Shown here: in pieces, positions 26,890-35,550 of the stretch
Numbering within the stretch: the stretch's first letter is position 1
Layout: every line of letters starts with the position of its first letter
From: Rhizobium sp. BG4
Lineage (GTDB): Bacteria; Pseudomonadota; Alphaproteobacteria; Rhizobiales; Rhizobiaceae
Direction: 5' to 3'
Assembly: GCF_016864575.1 (NCBI RefSeq)
Contig: NZ_CP044127.1
Coordinates: forward strand, 310,001 to 374,000
DNA length: 64,000 nt
Translations under genes and position numbers: made by a program
The notes under the pieces: generated by a model
The model's database searches: none
Seen by the model: only the letters and a program-made list of their open reading frames with translations
Told to the model about the DNA's origin: nothing

Positions 26890-27234
26890 CAATCTTTGCC
26901 CTGCATCGTCATCGCCTAAGAAATAGTGCCGGTGACTTTTACCTGCAAGGCCTTCGGGGACGTCATCCCGGATGGCAAAATGGAAGTGTCCTCAGGCGCG
27001 TGGGCTGCGGAGGCCTTGGGCCGAACGGCCTGGAATCTGCGCGATCCTCGCAACGGCGCATCGGCGTCAGGCAGGAAGTCCTGCCTGGCCTTCAGGTCGT
27101 GATCTGCACGGACGAAATTGCCAGAGCATGGCACGGCGCCGACAATGGTCGGGGGACCACTCTTGGTCGTTGACAGTGTCGTAGAGCCAAAGAGGACGCC
27201 AATGCCGGGAAAGTCGCCAGCCGTGGATCGCAGC
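26890..27234. other. Intergenic with an uncertain minus-strand frame
   Basis: A minus-strand frame (27257-26916, 113 aa) overlaps the end of the topoisomerase gene by 23 bp. It contains ADHDLKARQDFLPDADAPLR and ends in KVTGTIS. Plus-strand frames are equally open. No ribosome binding site decides, so no gene is called. Confidence 0.25.
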
Positions 27235-28314
27235 TTAGGCGCTGGTCCTCGTGCCACCCTGCCTACTCTTTAGCCATCTCACCACCCTGATTTCTTCCTC
27301 ATCCATCCACTGCAGCAGCCGCGCGCTTCTAGTCGTCAGCTTTAGGACGTCTCCAAGCGTACCAGCTTGAAAGTCCTCAAACACCGCCGGATGAATATAG
27401 GATGAGCGGCAGACCGAACGGGTGTTCACAAGTTTGGCAGCAACCTGATCAACGGCATCGTTGAGTTGTCGTGCGAGCGCCCGCTTCGTTGTCGCAGCTT
27501 CCAGCGATGCCAGAACCTCCACCGCCATACAGGTTGCACCCCATGTTCGAAACTGACGGGAGCTAAAGTCGTCGCCGGTGATATCCCTGATGTATGCGTT
27601 GACGTCGTGTGAGGAGATTTGGCGGCATCCGCCTTGATCACATACATACTTAAACAGGTGTTGCCCTGGAAGCTCTTGCAGCTTTCTGACGACATTTGCA
27701 ATCCGGCGATCACTATGGGCAAGGTTCCATTCCTTGCCGGATTTTCCCTTAAAACGAAACTTCACGCTTCCGCCCTCGACCTTCACATGACGGCTTCGTA
27801 GCGTGGTGAGCCCAAAGGAGTTATTCATCTGCGCATAGGCGGTATTTCCGATGCGGATGTACAGATTGTCGAGCATCCACACAACGGTTGCAAGCGCTTT
27901 GTCCATGTTTAGGCCGCGCGATCGAAGATCGAAATCAACCCTCTCGCGAAGATCGGGAAGGCGGCCGGCGAACGCGCCGAGCCGCTCGAATTTTGCTTTC
28001 CCACGTTCAGCATGCCACTCGGTATGGTACCGATACTGCCGTCGGCCTCGCGCATCTGTTCCGATCGCCTGCAGGTGGGAGAGCGGGTTGGTAGAGATGA
28101 TGACGTTGGTATAAGCGGGAGGGATGGCCAACGCGTTTAGGCGCTCTATTTCGGAAGGTTCCGTTATCCGACGCCCGTCGGGTCGGTAATACAGAAATCC
28201 GCTGGCCCCAGGCTTTCGCGTGATACCGCTCTCCAGCCCTGGAATGTAGACAAGTCCGGAAGCTAGTTTCGCCTCCGCATCCATCGCATCGATCTTCGCA
28301 AACATCTCGTTCAT
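27235..28314 (-). CDS. DNA topoisomerase IB
   Basis: 359 aa eukaryotic/poxvirus-type IB topoisomerase, relaxing DNA supercoils through a 3'-phosphotyrosine. The N-terminal domain (PGLESGITRKPGASGFLYYR, IPPAYTNV) and catalytic residues are present: Arg in KFRFKGKSGKEW, RQFRTWGATC, and the active Tyr in VCRSSYIHPAVF. Bacterial IB enzymes are accessory and often stress-linked. The start may be 28314, 28305 or 28284; an EcfG-type box immediately upstream implies a very short leader. Confidence 0.9.
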   Translation of the reverse strand: MNEMFAKIDAMDAEAKLASGLVYIPGLESGITRKPGASGFLYYRPDGRRITEPSEIERLNALAIPPAYTNVIISTNPLSHLQAIGTDARGRRQYRYHTEWHAERGKAKFERLGAFAGRLPDLRERVDFDLRSRGLNMDKALATVVWMLDNLYIRIGNTAYAQMNNSFGLTTLRSRHVKVEGGSVKFRFKGKSGKEWNLAHSDRRIANVVRKLQELPGQHLFKYVCDQGGCRQISSHDVNAYIRDITGDDFSSRQFRTWGATCMAVEVLASLEAATTKRALARQLNDAVDQVAAKLVNTRSVCRSSYIHPAVFEDFQAGTLGDVLKLTTRSARLLQWMDEEEIRVVRWLKSRQGGTRTSA

Positions 28315-28322
28315 TTCGCTCT

Positions 28323-28347
28323 AACTCGAATTGAAGTCTCCGGTTCC
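28323..28347 (-). promoter_or_regulatory. EcfG-type promoter (GGAAC-N17-GTT)
   Basis: Minus strand GGAAC (28343-28347) and GTT (28323-28325). The transcript would begin about 28316, so translation from 28314 would be almost leaderless; an internal start at 28305 fits better. Confidence 0.4.
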
Positions 28348-28513
28348 AGCTGGCGGGACAGATCGACGGCTCTGTTAAAGGAAAAGTCACGCTGACAGTT
28401 GTTGCAAATCCGATATCTCAAACAAATGGCGCAGCAAGGTCTCGGTAACCCGGTGCTGACCCGAGCGCGTTCCAGCGTCTTGGATTTAAGGCAGCATAGA
28501 ATTGAAAGGTAAA

Positions 28514-28537
28514 CTGCGCGCAGGCGGCCGCGCGCAG
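28514..28537 (-). terminator. Terminator after the DUF992 gene
   Basis: CTGCGCGC and GCGCGCAG pair around an 8-nt loop; on the minus strand TTTACCTTTC follows. Confidence 0.55.
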
Positions 28538-28556
28538 TACTTCTTTCTCAGGGGCT

Positions 28557-29081
28557 TCAGCCAGCTTTTTGAAGCTTGAGTTGAGCGATCCCAGCCGCGA
28601 TATTGAGGCCGACGCCGCCCTCGGCACTGATTGGCTGCAAAGCGAAGTTCTTTGAGCTGCCACCGACCAGGGCGTTAGCGCCGAGACCGAGTCCGACCGA
28701 CGCTCCGGCTGATGCTCCGACATACCTGCCGGCAAGCGCCCCGTCGCCGACACGCGTGGGCACGGTGTTGACGACCAGCCAGCTCAAATAACGCTTGCCG
28801 GTCACGCCCACGTCGACACCCAGCCTTCCAATCGTCCCGACATACCGTTCAATCTTGCCGGATCGCTGTTTGAAGGAGCACTCCAGTTTACGGTTCGAGC
28901 CGATGACCATGCCTATGCCTCCAGCCACCTCACACTGGAGCGTGCCGAGGCGTTCCTTCGGCTGATCAGCGACGACCTGTTTGACATGCTTTGAGCCGTG
29001 GTGTTGCCGCATTGTGGCAGCATCGGCCGAGCCTGCAAAAGCCATAGCGACCACTGCGGAAGCGAATAGAGCAGATTTCAT
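28557..29081 (-). CDS. DUF992 secreted protein
   Basis: 174 aa with a signal peptide (MKSALFASAVVAMAFAGSADA). The mature part matches DUF992: GTLQCEVAGGIGMVIGSNRK, LECSFKQRSGKIERYVGTIG, and a Gly-rich C-terminal half (YVGASAGASVGLGLGANALV). It is probably periplasmic or outer-membrane associated; function unknown. AGGAG lies 7 nt from the ATG at 29081, excluding the ATG at 29087. Confidence 0.87.
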   Translation of the reverse strand: MKSALFASAVVAMAFAGSADAATMRQHHGSKHVKQVVADQPKERLGTLQCEVAGGIGMVIGSNRKLECSFKQRSGKIERYVGTIGRLGVDVGVTGKRYLSWLVVNTVPTRVGDGALAGRYVGASAGASVGLGLGANALVGGSSKNFALQPISAEGGVGLNIAAGIAQLKLQKAG

Positions 29082-29531
29082 TGTCATCTCCTTTTAGAAA
29101 TAGTCCAGCCGCCTAACGCGCGACTTTGGTTTTGGTTCAGCCGGTTGGATGTGGAGAGGGTTCAACGGTGATGGCCTGAACCGGAACCTGCAGCGGTTCG
29201 TTTGCCGATGTGGCCGCGTGCGGCGGTGCGCGATTGATTTGCGCTCAATCGCACGAGGTTGCGCATCATCATGCGCGTGAACGGATCGGCGTGCCACCCT
29301 TCACGGGCGCGACGGCTATGCGAGCACAGGAACTGCCGCGGCAATGGATGGCGACAACGGCAGGACCGAATAAAAGCGTGCCGATCTCCATGTCTCGCTT
29401 GGGTCAGGGATTACGTGATTGGCTGTAGACAGACGCCGCTCTGCCATCTGGCCGGATCATGGACCCGTCTAAGCCCGGCTATCGCGAGTAAGGAGCACTG
29501 GACGACTGGTCTTATCGCTCTTCCAACGAAA
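29082..29531. other. Intergenic, no gene supported
   Basis: Open frames on both strands (for example 29259-29597) lack start signals and known sequence. Confidence 0.35.
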
Positions 29532-29563
29532 AGCAGCCTGGACCGTGGTGCGGCCGGGCTGCT
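29532..29563 (-). terminator. Terminator of the SyrB-like gene
   Basis: AGCAGCC (29532-29538) and GGCTGCT (29557-29563) form the base of a GC-rich hairpin; reading on the minus strand TTTTCGTT follows. Confidence 0.5.
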
Positions 29564-29600
29564 AAGTGAGACGCTGCGCCAGAACAAGCGCAGATGACGA

Positions 29601-30023
29601 TTACTTCACGCCGAGCTTCTTACGCAGGTCTACATTTTCAGCCCGGAGCTTGTCGCCAAGTTGCTTGCGCAGCACCTGGTTCTCTTCTTCGAGTTTGAGC
29701 AAATCGGCCATCTCATCCGCAGAGGCGACAGGGCGGGCGGTCGCAGAGATCGTGCGCTTTCGTCCACCAATCTGGGTCGCTTCAGACTTGGGCTTACCCT
29801 TACGGCCGGCCGGCGCTGCCAAAGCTAAAGGATTATCCTCTGCAGCTTTGGCGGCTGATCTCTTTTTGCCGCGGCTGGTCGCGGCACTGCTGGTCTTCTC
29901 AGCTGGTGAGGACGTTGAAACCACCGCCGGCTTGCGAGGCGCGCGTTTCTTTTTTTGGGGAGTTGTTACGACTTCGGCAGTGGCCGGGTCTGACGCTGGG
30001 GCTGGATTTGTATCGTTAGCCAT
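29601..30023 (-). CDS. SyrB-like regulator, basic protein
   Basis: 140 aa. A basic, Ala/Lys/Pro-rich N-terminal half (QKKKRAPRKPAVVSTSSPAE) is followed by a C-terminal coiled coil (LLKLEEENQVLRKQLGDKLR, AENVDLRKKLGVK). This matches the SyrB-like family of rhizobia, named after the S. meliloti symbiotic regulator; direct DNA binding is inferred from the basic part. GGAGAAA precedes the ATG at 30023. Confidence 0.75.
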   Translation of the reverse strand: MANDTNPAPASDPATAEVVTTPQKKKRAPRKPAVVSTSSPAEKTSSAATSRGKKRSAAKAAEDNPLALAAPAGRKGKPKSEATQIGGRKRTISATARPVASADEMADLLKLEEENQVLRKQLGDKLRAENVDLRKKLGVK

Positions 30024-30257
30024 GGGTTTCTCCGTTTCAGGGCGAATTTGTTGTAGGATGTCCAATGGCAACGGTCGACAGGACTACCAGGACGCTCGGA
30101 AGTGTAGTTCGGGAAACTTGTCCGAGAACGACGTGTTTAGCGGAGCCACCCAAAATTGATTTCGGACCTCGCTTCGATCGTCTCGCTGGCATTCCCGCCG
30201 TTTAAGTAGCAGGAGATTGGGACAAAGAAGCTGACACTCGTCGTACGCCACGGGCTG

Positions 30258-30443
30258 CTAGGCGCGACCCTGCATCGCCTGCTTCATCATTAGTGTGTAC
30301 TCATCCATGTGGGAGGTCTCATGCGCGTCTGGCCGGGTTAGCATTTGCGCATGTTTCGGATCGCCGCCCTCGGTATATTGGCGTTTCGGCTTGCTCGCGC
30401 TGGTCGAACCGGCGTCCCCGCAAGTTAATTTCTCGCGTGCCAT
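30258..30443 (-). CDS. Small hypothetical stress-controlled protein
   Basis: 61 aa, hydrophilic, with MAREKLTCGDAGSTSASKPK and a His/Met-rich C-terminus (HMDEYTLMMKQAMQ). Not recognised. A perfect EcfG-type promoter lies 38 bp upstream, which supports that it is expressed. Confidence 0.6.
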   Translation of the reverse strand: MAREKLTCGDAGSTSASKPKRQYTEGGDPKHAQMLTRPDAHETSHMDEYTLMMKQAMQGRA

Positions 30444-30480
30444 CATCAAACTCCGTGCGTTTCAACCGAATTGATCACGA

Positions 30481-30505
30481 AACGGTGTAGCAACAAACTC
30501 GTTCC
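30481..30505 (-). promoter_or_regulatory. EcfG-type promoter (GGAAC-N16-CGTT)
   Basis: Minus strand GGAAC (30501-30505) and CGTT (30481-30484), spacing 16: a perfect consensus match, upstream of the 61-aa gene. Confidence 0.7.
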
Positions 30506-30706
30506 ACGGACGCGATCGACGAATGCGTCAAGGGCGCTAATCGAATTCGTCATCGCAGCGAACGGTTCGGCTGTGACGGCTAAAGCCACGGCGGTCGACG
30601 GCGTTGACGAAAAGTTAAATGATCACTTGCACACGTCGAAGCAGGAAAGGCAGCAACATCAGCTGGCAACGAGCATGATTATCGATACAGCTGGCTCCAA
30701 TCGTCT

Positions 30707-30738
30707 AAACAAAAGTCGCCGGCACAAGGGCCGGCGAC
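30707..30738 (-). terminator. Intrinsic terminator of the CsbD gene
   Basis: GTCGCCGGC and GCCGGCGAC pair (30715-30723 with 30730-30738); on the minus strand TTTTGTTT follows. Confidence 0.75.
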
Positions 30739-30756
30739 TAGAAAGTCCTGGAGCTT

Positions 30757-30960
30757 TTACCAGGTCTGACGGCCATACCAGGCGTCAACGTCCTTGTTGG
30801 CACGATCCTTCTCGTAACCATAGCGTTCCTGGATCTTACCTTCGAGCTGGTTGCGCTTTCCATCGATTACGTCAAGATCATCGTCAGTAAGTTTTCCCCA
30901 CTGTTCCTTGACCTTGCCCTTCATCTGCTTCCAATTGCCTTCGACGCGGTTCCAATCCAT
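30757..30960 (-). CDS. CsbD family stress protein
   Basis: 67 aa. The CsbD signature is complete: MDWNRVEGNWKQMKGKVKEQ, LTDDDLDVIDGKRNQLEGKI, QERYGYEKDRANKDVDAWYG. These small hydrophilic proteins are general-stress products of unknown mechanism. It is bounded by a perfect EcfG-type promoter and an intrinsic terminator, a single-gene transcript. Confidence 0.93.
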   Translation of the reverse strand: MDWNRVEGNWKQMKGKVKEQWGKLTDDDLDVIDGKRNQLEGKIQERYGYEKDRANKDVDAWYGRQTW

Positions 30961-30989
30961 CGGTGTTTTCTCCTTCTATGTTAGGACGA

Positions 30990-31014
30990 AACGCGATGGA
31001 CGCGCGCTCGTTCC
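30990..31014 (-). promoter_or_regulatory. EcfG-type promoter (GGAAC-N16-CGTT)
   Basis: Minus strand GGAAC (31010-31014) and CGTT (30990-30993), spacing 16, 30 bp upstream of the CsbD start codon. Confidence 0.75.
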
Positions 31015-31131
31015 AGCCGCTGATGTTGATTTTCGAAATTGACCATGGCACTGGCAGTGTCGGGAACGGCCAAACTTCCGGTTGCATGCCCATGGGCCCC
31101 TCGACCATGGCTCAGCCGGCCCCACAATCTT

Positions 31132-31434
31132 CTAGCCCCTGCGGCTCACAAGCCTGGCCAGCATGGCGGTTATGATAACGCTCGCTGCAACCCACGCCAG
31201 GGAACGGCCATTTTCCCGTTCGTCCACCGCATTTCTTCGCAGATGTCCAAAGGATAGTTGCTCGCGGAGATCTGCGACTTCCTTACGAAGCCATGCGAGC
31301 TCTTTACGGGCGGCGCGAAAAACCTCGTCGTCGTCGTCTTCCAAGACGCTCGGGCCACCATCATCCTCCAGTTCCTCGAGATATTGTTCCAGTTCCGCGC
31401 GAGACGAGAACCCCTTGGCTCTAATGTCGGTCAT
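31132..31434 (-). CDS. Hypothetical protein with C-terminal membrane anchor
   Basis: 100 aa. An acidic, helical N-terminal half (SRAELEQYLEELEDDGGPSV), a charged coiled coil (ARKELAWLRKEVADLREQL) and a final transmembrane helix (LAWVAASVIITAMLARLV). The layout is like ElaB/YqjD tail-anchored proteins. Function unknown. Confidence 0.6.
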   Translation of the reverse strand: MTDIRAKGFSSRAELEQYLEELEDDGGPSVLEDDDDEVFRAARKELAWLRKEVADLREQLSFGHLRRNAVDERENGRSLAWVAASVIITAMLARLVSRRG

Positions 31435-31643
31435 GATCGTTTTCCTGTCGCAAGGTTTGAGGGTTTGCAGGGTTAAACGCTGATTGCTTGAAAAAGATGC
31501 ACCACCTCAGGGCTGCAGAACTGGCAGGGCTGCCAACACGCAACGCCGCTTGGAGAGCCCCACAACCGGAGATATGTCCAGACCATCCTTGCCTGCCATG
31601 ATTCCTGCCCCATCTAGGAGTCTCGAACAGTAGGAGCCGGGTC

Positions 31644-32766
31644 ATGACTTGCCGCGAAGCGCTGACCGGGAAGCGTATTCTCCTGGTTGAAGACGATTAT
31701 TACATGGTGAGCGAGTTAGCACAGCGTCTCGCGGCGATGGATGTCATCGTCGCTGCGAAATGCCCAGGTGTTGCAGAGGCTCTGGGGGCGATCGCGGCGT
31801 CAACTGACCTCGGTGCCGCTATATTGGACATCAATCTGTCGGGCGAGATGGTCTTCCCCGTAGCAGACAGGCTGGAGCGGCTCGGCATCCCTTTCATTTT
31901 CGCCACCGGCTACGACCCGGATGTCTTACCCGATCGCCACGCTGACAAAATTGTGTTGCGCAAACCCGTCGAGGTCGAGAGTTTGGCGCTTGTCTTGTCG
32001 GACGTTGCGCGTCAAAGAACCGTCTCGATCGAGGAGGCACTACAAAACGATCTTCTCGCCCTTCTTCCCGCACACACTCTGAAGGAACTTTTGCCGCTCC
32101 TGAGCAGGATGAGCGTGCCAAGGGGGCTGTTCTTGAAGTTGCCCATCAGACGATCAGCCGCGTCTACTTCCCGCTCGATTGTGTCGGTTCGCTCATCGCC
32201 GTCGGAGCGGTGACGCCAGGATTGAAACAGGGCTCATCGGCAGGGAGGGGATGACAGGCTTCGGGATCGCGCTCGGCGATGAGCGCACGCCGCACGAACT
32301 TGTCAATCAGATTGAAGGCTTTGCTCTCGCCATAGCCGCCGACGATTTCAAGCTCGTGCTGAAGGACGCTCCCGAACTCGATCTTCTTGCAGGTCGGTTT
32401 GCACGATGCCTTGGCATACAAGTGAGCCATACCGCTCTCGCCAACGGCAGGTTCGACATCCGCACGCGGCTTGCCCGATGGCTGCTGATGGTGGACGACC
32501 GTACGTCCAAGAGCGGCTTTGACCTCACTCACGAATATCTCTCCATCATGCTTGGCGCCAGAAGGCCATCAGTGACGGAAGCAATTCACGTATTAGAAGG
32601 AGAAAGGCTCATACGATCCACTCGAAGTCACCTCGAAATCCGCGATCGACCAAAATTGCTTCAGTTCGCAGGCGAGTCCTATGGCACTCCGGAAGCGGAG
32701 TATCGCCGCCTCATGTCATTGCCGATCGTCGCAAAACCGCTGGCCCGACTCGCCGCTGTCGGTTGA
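31644..32766 (+). pseudogene. Receiver-Crp/Fnr fusion regulator, split by two frameshifts
   Basis: TAGGAG precedes the ATG. Residues 1-125 are a receiver domain: acidic pair in LLVEDDYYM, phospho-Asp in AAILDINLSG, Lys in VLRKPVE. Without a stop it runs into a Crp/Fnr N-terminus (EEALQNDLLALLPAHTLKEL). The frame is then lost at a G5 run (32122-32126). One extra G gives AVLEVAHQTISRVYFPLDCV. A second lost base near 32215 (CC for CCC) restores RIETGLIGREGMTGFGIALG and the HTH (LTHEYLSIMLGARRPSVTEA). The corrected protein is about 374 aa. A phosphorylation-controlled Crp-type regulator is an unusual architecture. Confidence 0.72.
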
Positions 32767-32796
32767 CGAACCTCGTTCGATGATGGCGATCCAAGG

Positions 32797-35550
32797 TTAA
32801 GCTGATCTGCGCTCAGGCCCGAAGCCGAAAGCTGCGAGCATATCATCGGGTGGCTGGGGCCTGCCAAAGAGATAGCCTTGACCGGTTGCGCAATGGAACT
32901 CGCGAAGAAGCGCTTGTTCAGCCAAGCCCTCGACGCCTTCAGCGACGATCTCCAGCCCCAACCCATGGGCAAGGGAGACGATTGCCTTGACGATCTCGAA
33001 GACCCCGTGGTCCGCAGTCATCCTGCGAACAAATGACTGATCGATCTTAAGTTTGTCGAGCGGCAAATCAGCGAGATAGCTCATAGAGGAATAACCCGTT
33101 CCAAAATCGTCGAGTGCAATGGAAACACCGATCGCGCGAACCGCAGCCATTTTTGCCTGCGATCGGCCGCCATTGTCGAGGAACGCAGATTCGGTCAGCT
33201 CGACACAGAGTCGTGACGCCGGCAACCCACTCCTGGACAAAGCAAGGCTAATTTCCCCTTCCACATCGGCGCGCTCGAACTGAATTGGCGAGATGTTGAC
33301 CGATACAGCACCCGTTGGCCAATGCATGGCGTCCGCACAAGCCTGCATCAGCACCCAGCGGCCGATATCGCAAATTATCCCGGAAGACTCTGCAATTGGG
33401 ATGAACTCCGTCGGTGGGACGATGCCGAGTTCGGGGTGGCGCCAGCGCAAAAGTGCTTCCGCGCCGACGAAATGTCCCATCGCCAGGTCCACCTGAGGCT
33501 GGTAGAGCAGAAAGAACTGCCCTTCGCGCAGCGCACCCCTCATGTCGGCTTCGAGACGTCTGGAGCGGGCTTGTTGGAGCGCGACGGCCGGATCATAGAT
33601 CGACCAGCGCCCTGACGTTTCCTTAGCGATGTCAAGCGCGGATTCGGCTGCGCGCAGAGAACTCGCCGAATCGACAAGCTCGGTGCGTGCTACGCCGAGC
33701 CGGACGACAACGGTGGCGGACATCTCGTCGAAGACGACAGGCTCCTCGAAAAGAGCCAGCAAAAGATCGGCTTGAGACGCCGGGTCGGCATCATCCCCGG
33801 CTCTCAGGATCGCGAACAGGTCGCCATCGATTCGCGCCAGCAGATCGCCTGGGAAGCTGGCGGCGAGCCGGGAAGCTACTGCCTTCAAGAGCTTGTCACC
33901 GACATCGCGGCCCAAAGTCGCGCACACGTCCGAGAAGCGTTCGATATCGAGAACCGCCACTACGCCGCCGCGTCCTTTAAGGCGTGCGAGGAACTCGCGG
34001 CGATTCAAAAGCCCGGTTAGCTCGTCCTTCTCGGCCATCGACTTGAGCTTCGCCTCGTATGCCTTGCGGGCGGTGACATCGCGGATAATGACGCACCCGC
34101 CGAACGAGGGTGCCGCTCGAAATCCCTTCTCCTCGACCGGAGAAAGGGTGATCGCCGCTTCATAGTTTGTTTCGCTTTCACCCCTGCGTCTGACAAACTC
34201 TACGATCGTGCTTTGGATCCTGCCGGGATCGGCCTCGTATAAAACAGCAAGATCACGGATCGCCGCCGTCACCGACTGTTCTGCGCTGCTCAGCAGGTTT
34301 GCGCCGGCCCCGACTCTCAGGATCGATTTGGCAGATTCACTGATTTCTGCGATTTTCATGTCGCCAGCGAAGGCAACAATTCCATCGGAGCTGTCGGCAA
34401 TGATACGCCGCATGAGGCGGCGGGCGTTGCGGGCGTCGATGTTTGCAAGCGTCACCATCATCTGACCGAGATCTACCCGTTCGTTCAACGCGAGACCGCT
34501 TGCGAGCGCGAGCAGAAGCCAGGAGACAGTCGTCCCTGTCACGATGGCATAATCTTTCTGGAGAGCGTAGGCCGTCAATTCGCAGACGGCGCCTAATGTC
34601 AAGGCGAGCGCCGAAAGCTTGGCCAATCCAACGGAACGCGACGACAGGACGGCAGCGATTAGCGCGGCAGCAAGGAGAAGCTCCAATGGCCCTTGATCGA
34701 CTTCGGTCAGGAGGCGGGCCTGGATCAGCGTCTCGGCTGCGAGAACATGAATAAGAGGTCCCGGCAAAACTCCATGCACCGGGACCGGAAAGATATCCTT
34801 CAGTTCGGTTGCAGAGGCGCCGACGACAATGGAACGTCCAGCAAGCTGACCGGCTGCTACCTTGCCGGTAAGGACATCCGCCAGTGAGTAAGTGGGCACG
34901 CTGCCGGGCTCAATCGAAAAGTCGATCAGCCGATGCCCTGACGTCTCCGGGCTTGCGCCGAGAGCCGAAGCTGCAGATGGCGTTGAAATGCCTTCGAAGG
35001 CGCTGCCTAAATCGAAATTGCGCACCGCGCCGTCGGCGTCTGTGGAGACGTTCGCAAATACCGGCCAGGCGTTGGACAGGAGCCGGGGGATGGGCCTGGT
35101 GACCACCGTCTCTCCTGAGGCCGCGGCGATCTGCTGGCGGAAGATCGGTAGAAGAACGCCTCCACCGGCGCGCTCCAGTGCCAATGCGATCGCGTTATCG
35201 TCATCGGCATCGGAGGGGGTGGAGAAATCGATATCGAGGAAGATGTCTGCTGCATTTGCAGCGATCAACTTGTCCAGAAGCGTGGCATAGATGCTGCGAG
35301 GCCAAGGCCAGACGCCGACCTCGTCAAGCGTTCGCTTGTCGATGGCAATGAATACAATCTTGCCGGAGGCTTCCCTTGGCGCCCATTGAAACCGCTTGTC
35401 GATCAGCCTTTGGTTGAGCGCCGTTAGCGCGGTCAGGCTGGGGGCGACGACCGGAAGTGCAAGCATGACGGTGATAAGCGCGGCGCGAAGCGCGATCGGG
35501 CCAGTGACTGCGTCATAGATCCGCCTAAGCGTCGCGCCGTAGCTTTTCAC
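32797..35550 (-). CDS. CHASE2-PAS-GGDEF-EAL cyclic-di-GMP protein
   Basis: 917 aa. Membrane helix near residue 20-40, then an extracytoplasmic CHASE2 domain (FQWAPREASGKIVFIAIDKR, FLDIDFSTPSDADDDNAI) and further helices near 285-365. A PAS domain follows (about 380-510). The GGDEF domain has RIDGD where GGDEF is expected, so cyclase activity is doubtful. The EAL domain is intact (GAEALLRWRHPELG, LDDFGTGYSSMSYLADLPLD), pointing to c-di-GMP phosphodiesterase activity. The start overlaps the stop of the FecR-domain gene by 4 bp, so the two are coupled. Confidence 0.92.
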   Translation of the reverse strand: MKSYGATLRRIYDAVTGPIALRAALITVMLALPVVAPSLTALTALNQRLIDKRFQWAPREASGKIVFIAIDKRTLDEVGVWPWPRSIYATLLDKLIAANAADIFLDIDFSTPSDADDDNAIALALERAGGGVLLPIFRQQIAAASGETVVTRPIPRLLSNAWPVFANVSTDADGAVRNFDLGSAFEGISTPSAASALGASPETSGHRLIDFSIEPGSVPTYSLADVLTGKVAAGQLAGRSIVVGASATELKDIFPVPVHGVLPGPLIHVLAAETLIQARLLTEVDQGPLELLLAAALIAAVLSSRSVGLAKLSALALTLGAVCELTAYALQKDYAIVTGTTVSWLLLALASGLALNERVDLGQMMVTLANIDARNARRLMRRIIADSSDGIVAFAGDMKIAEISESAKSILRVGAGANLLSSAEQSVTAAIRDLAVLYEADPGRIQSTIVEFVRRRGESETNYEAAITLSPVEEKGFRAAPSFGGCVIIRDVTARKAYEAKLKSMAEKDELTGLLNRREFLARLKGRGGVVAVLDIERFSDVCATLGRDVGDKLLKAVASRLAASFPGDLLARIDGDLFAILRAGDDADPASQADLLLALFEEPVVFDEMSATVVVRLGVARTELVDSASSLRAAESALDIAKETSGRWSIYDPAVALQQARSRRLEADMRGALREGQFFLLYQPQVDLAMGHFVGAEALLRWRHPELGIVPPTEFIPIAESSGIICDIGRWVLMQACADAMHWPTGAVSVNISPIQFERADVEGEISLALSRSGLPASRLCVELTESAFLDNGGRSQAKMAAVRAIGVSIALDDFGTGYSSMSYLADLPLDKLKIDQSFVRRMTADHGVFEIVKAIVSLAHGLGLEIVAEGVEGLAEQALLREFHCATGQGYLFGRPQPPDDMLAAFGFGPERRSA

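Noticed and set aside
29566..30159. 197-aa plus-strand frame antisense to the SyrB-like gene
   Set aside because: Ser/Ala/Arg-rich shadow of a gene with a good start signal on the other strand.
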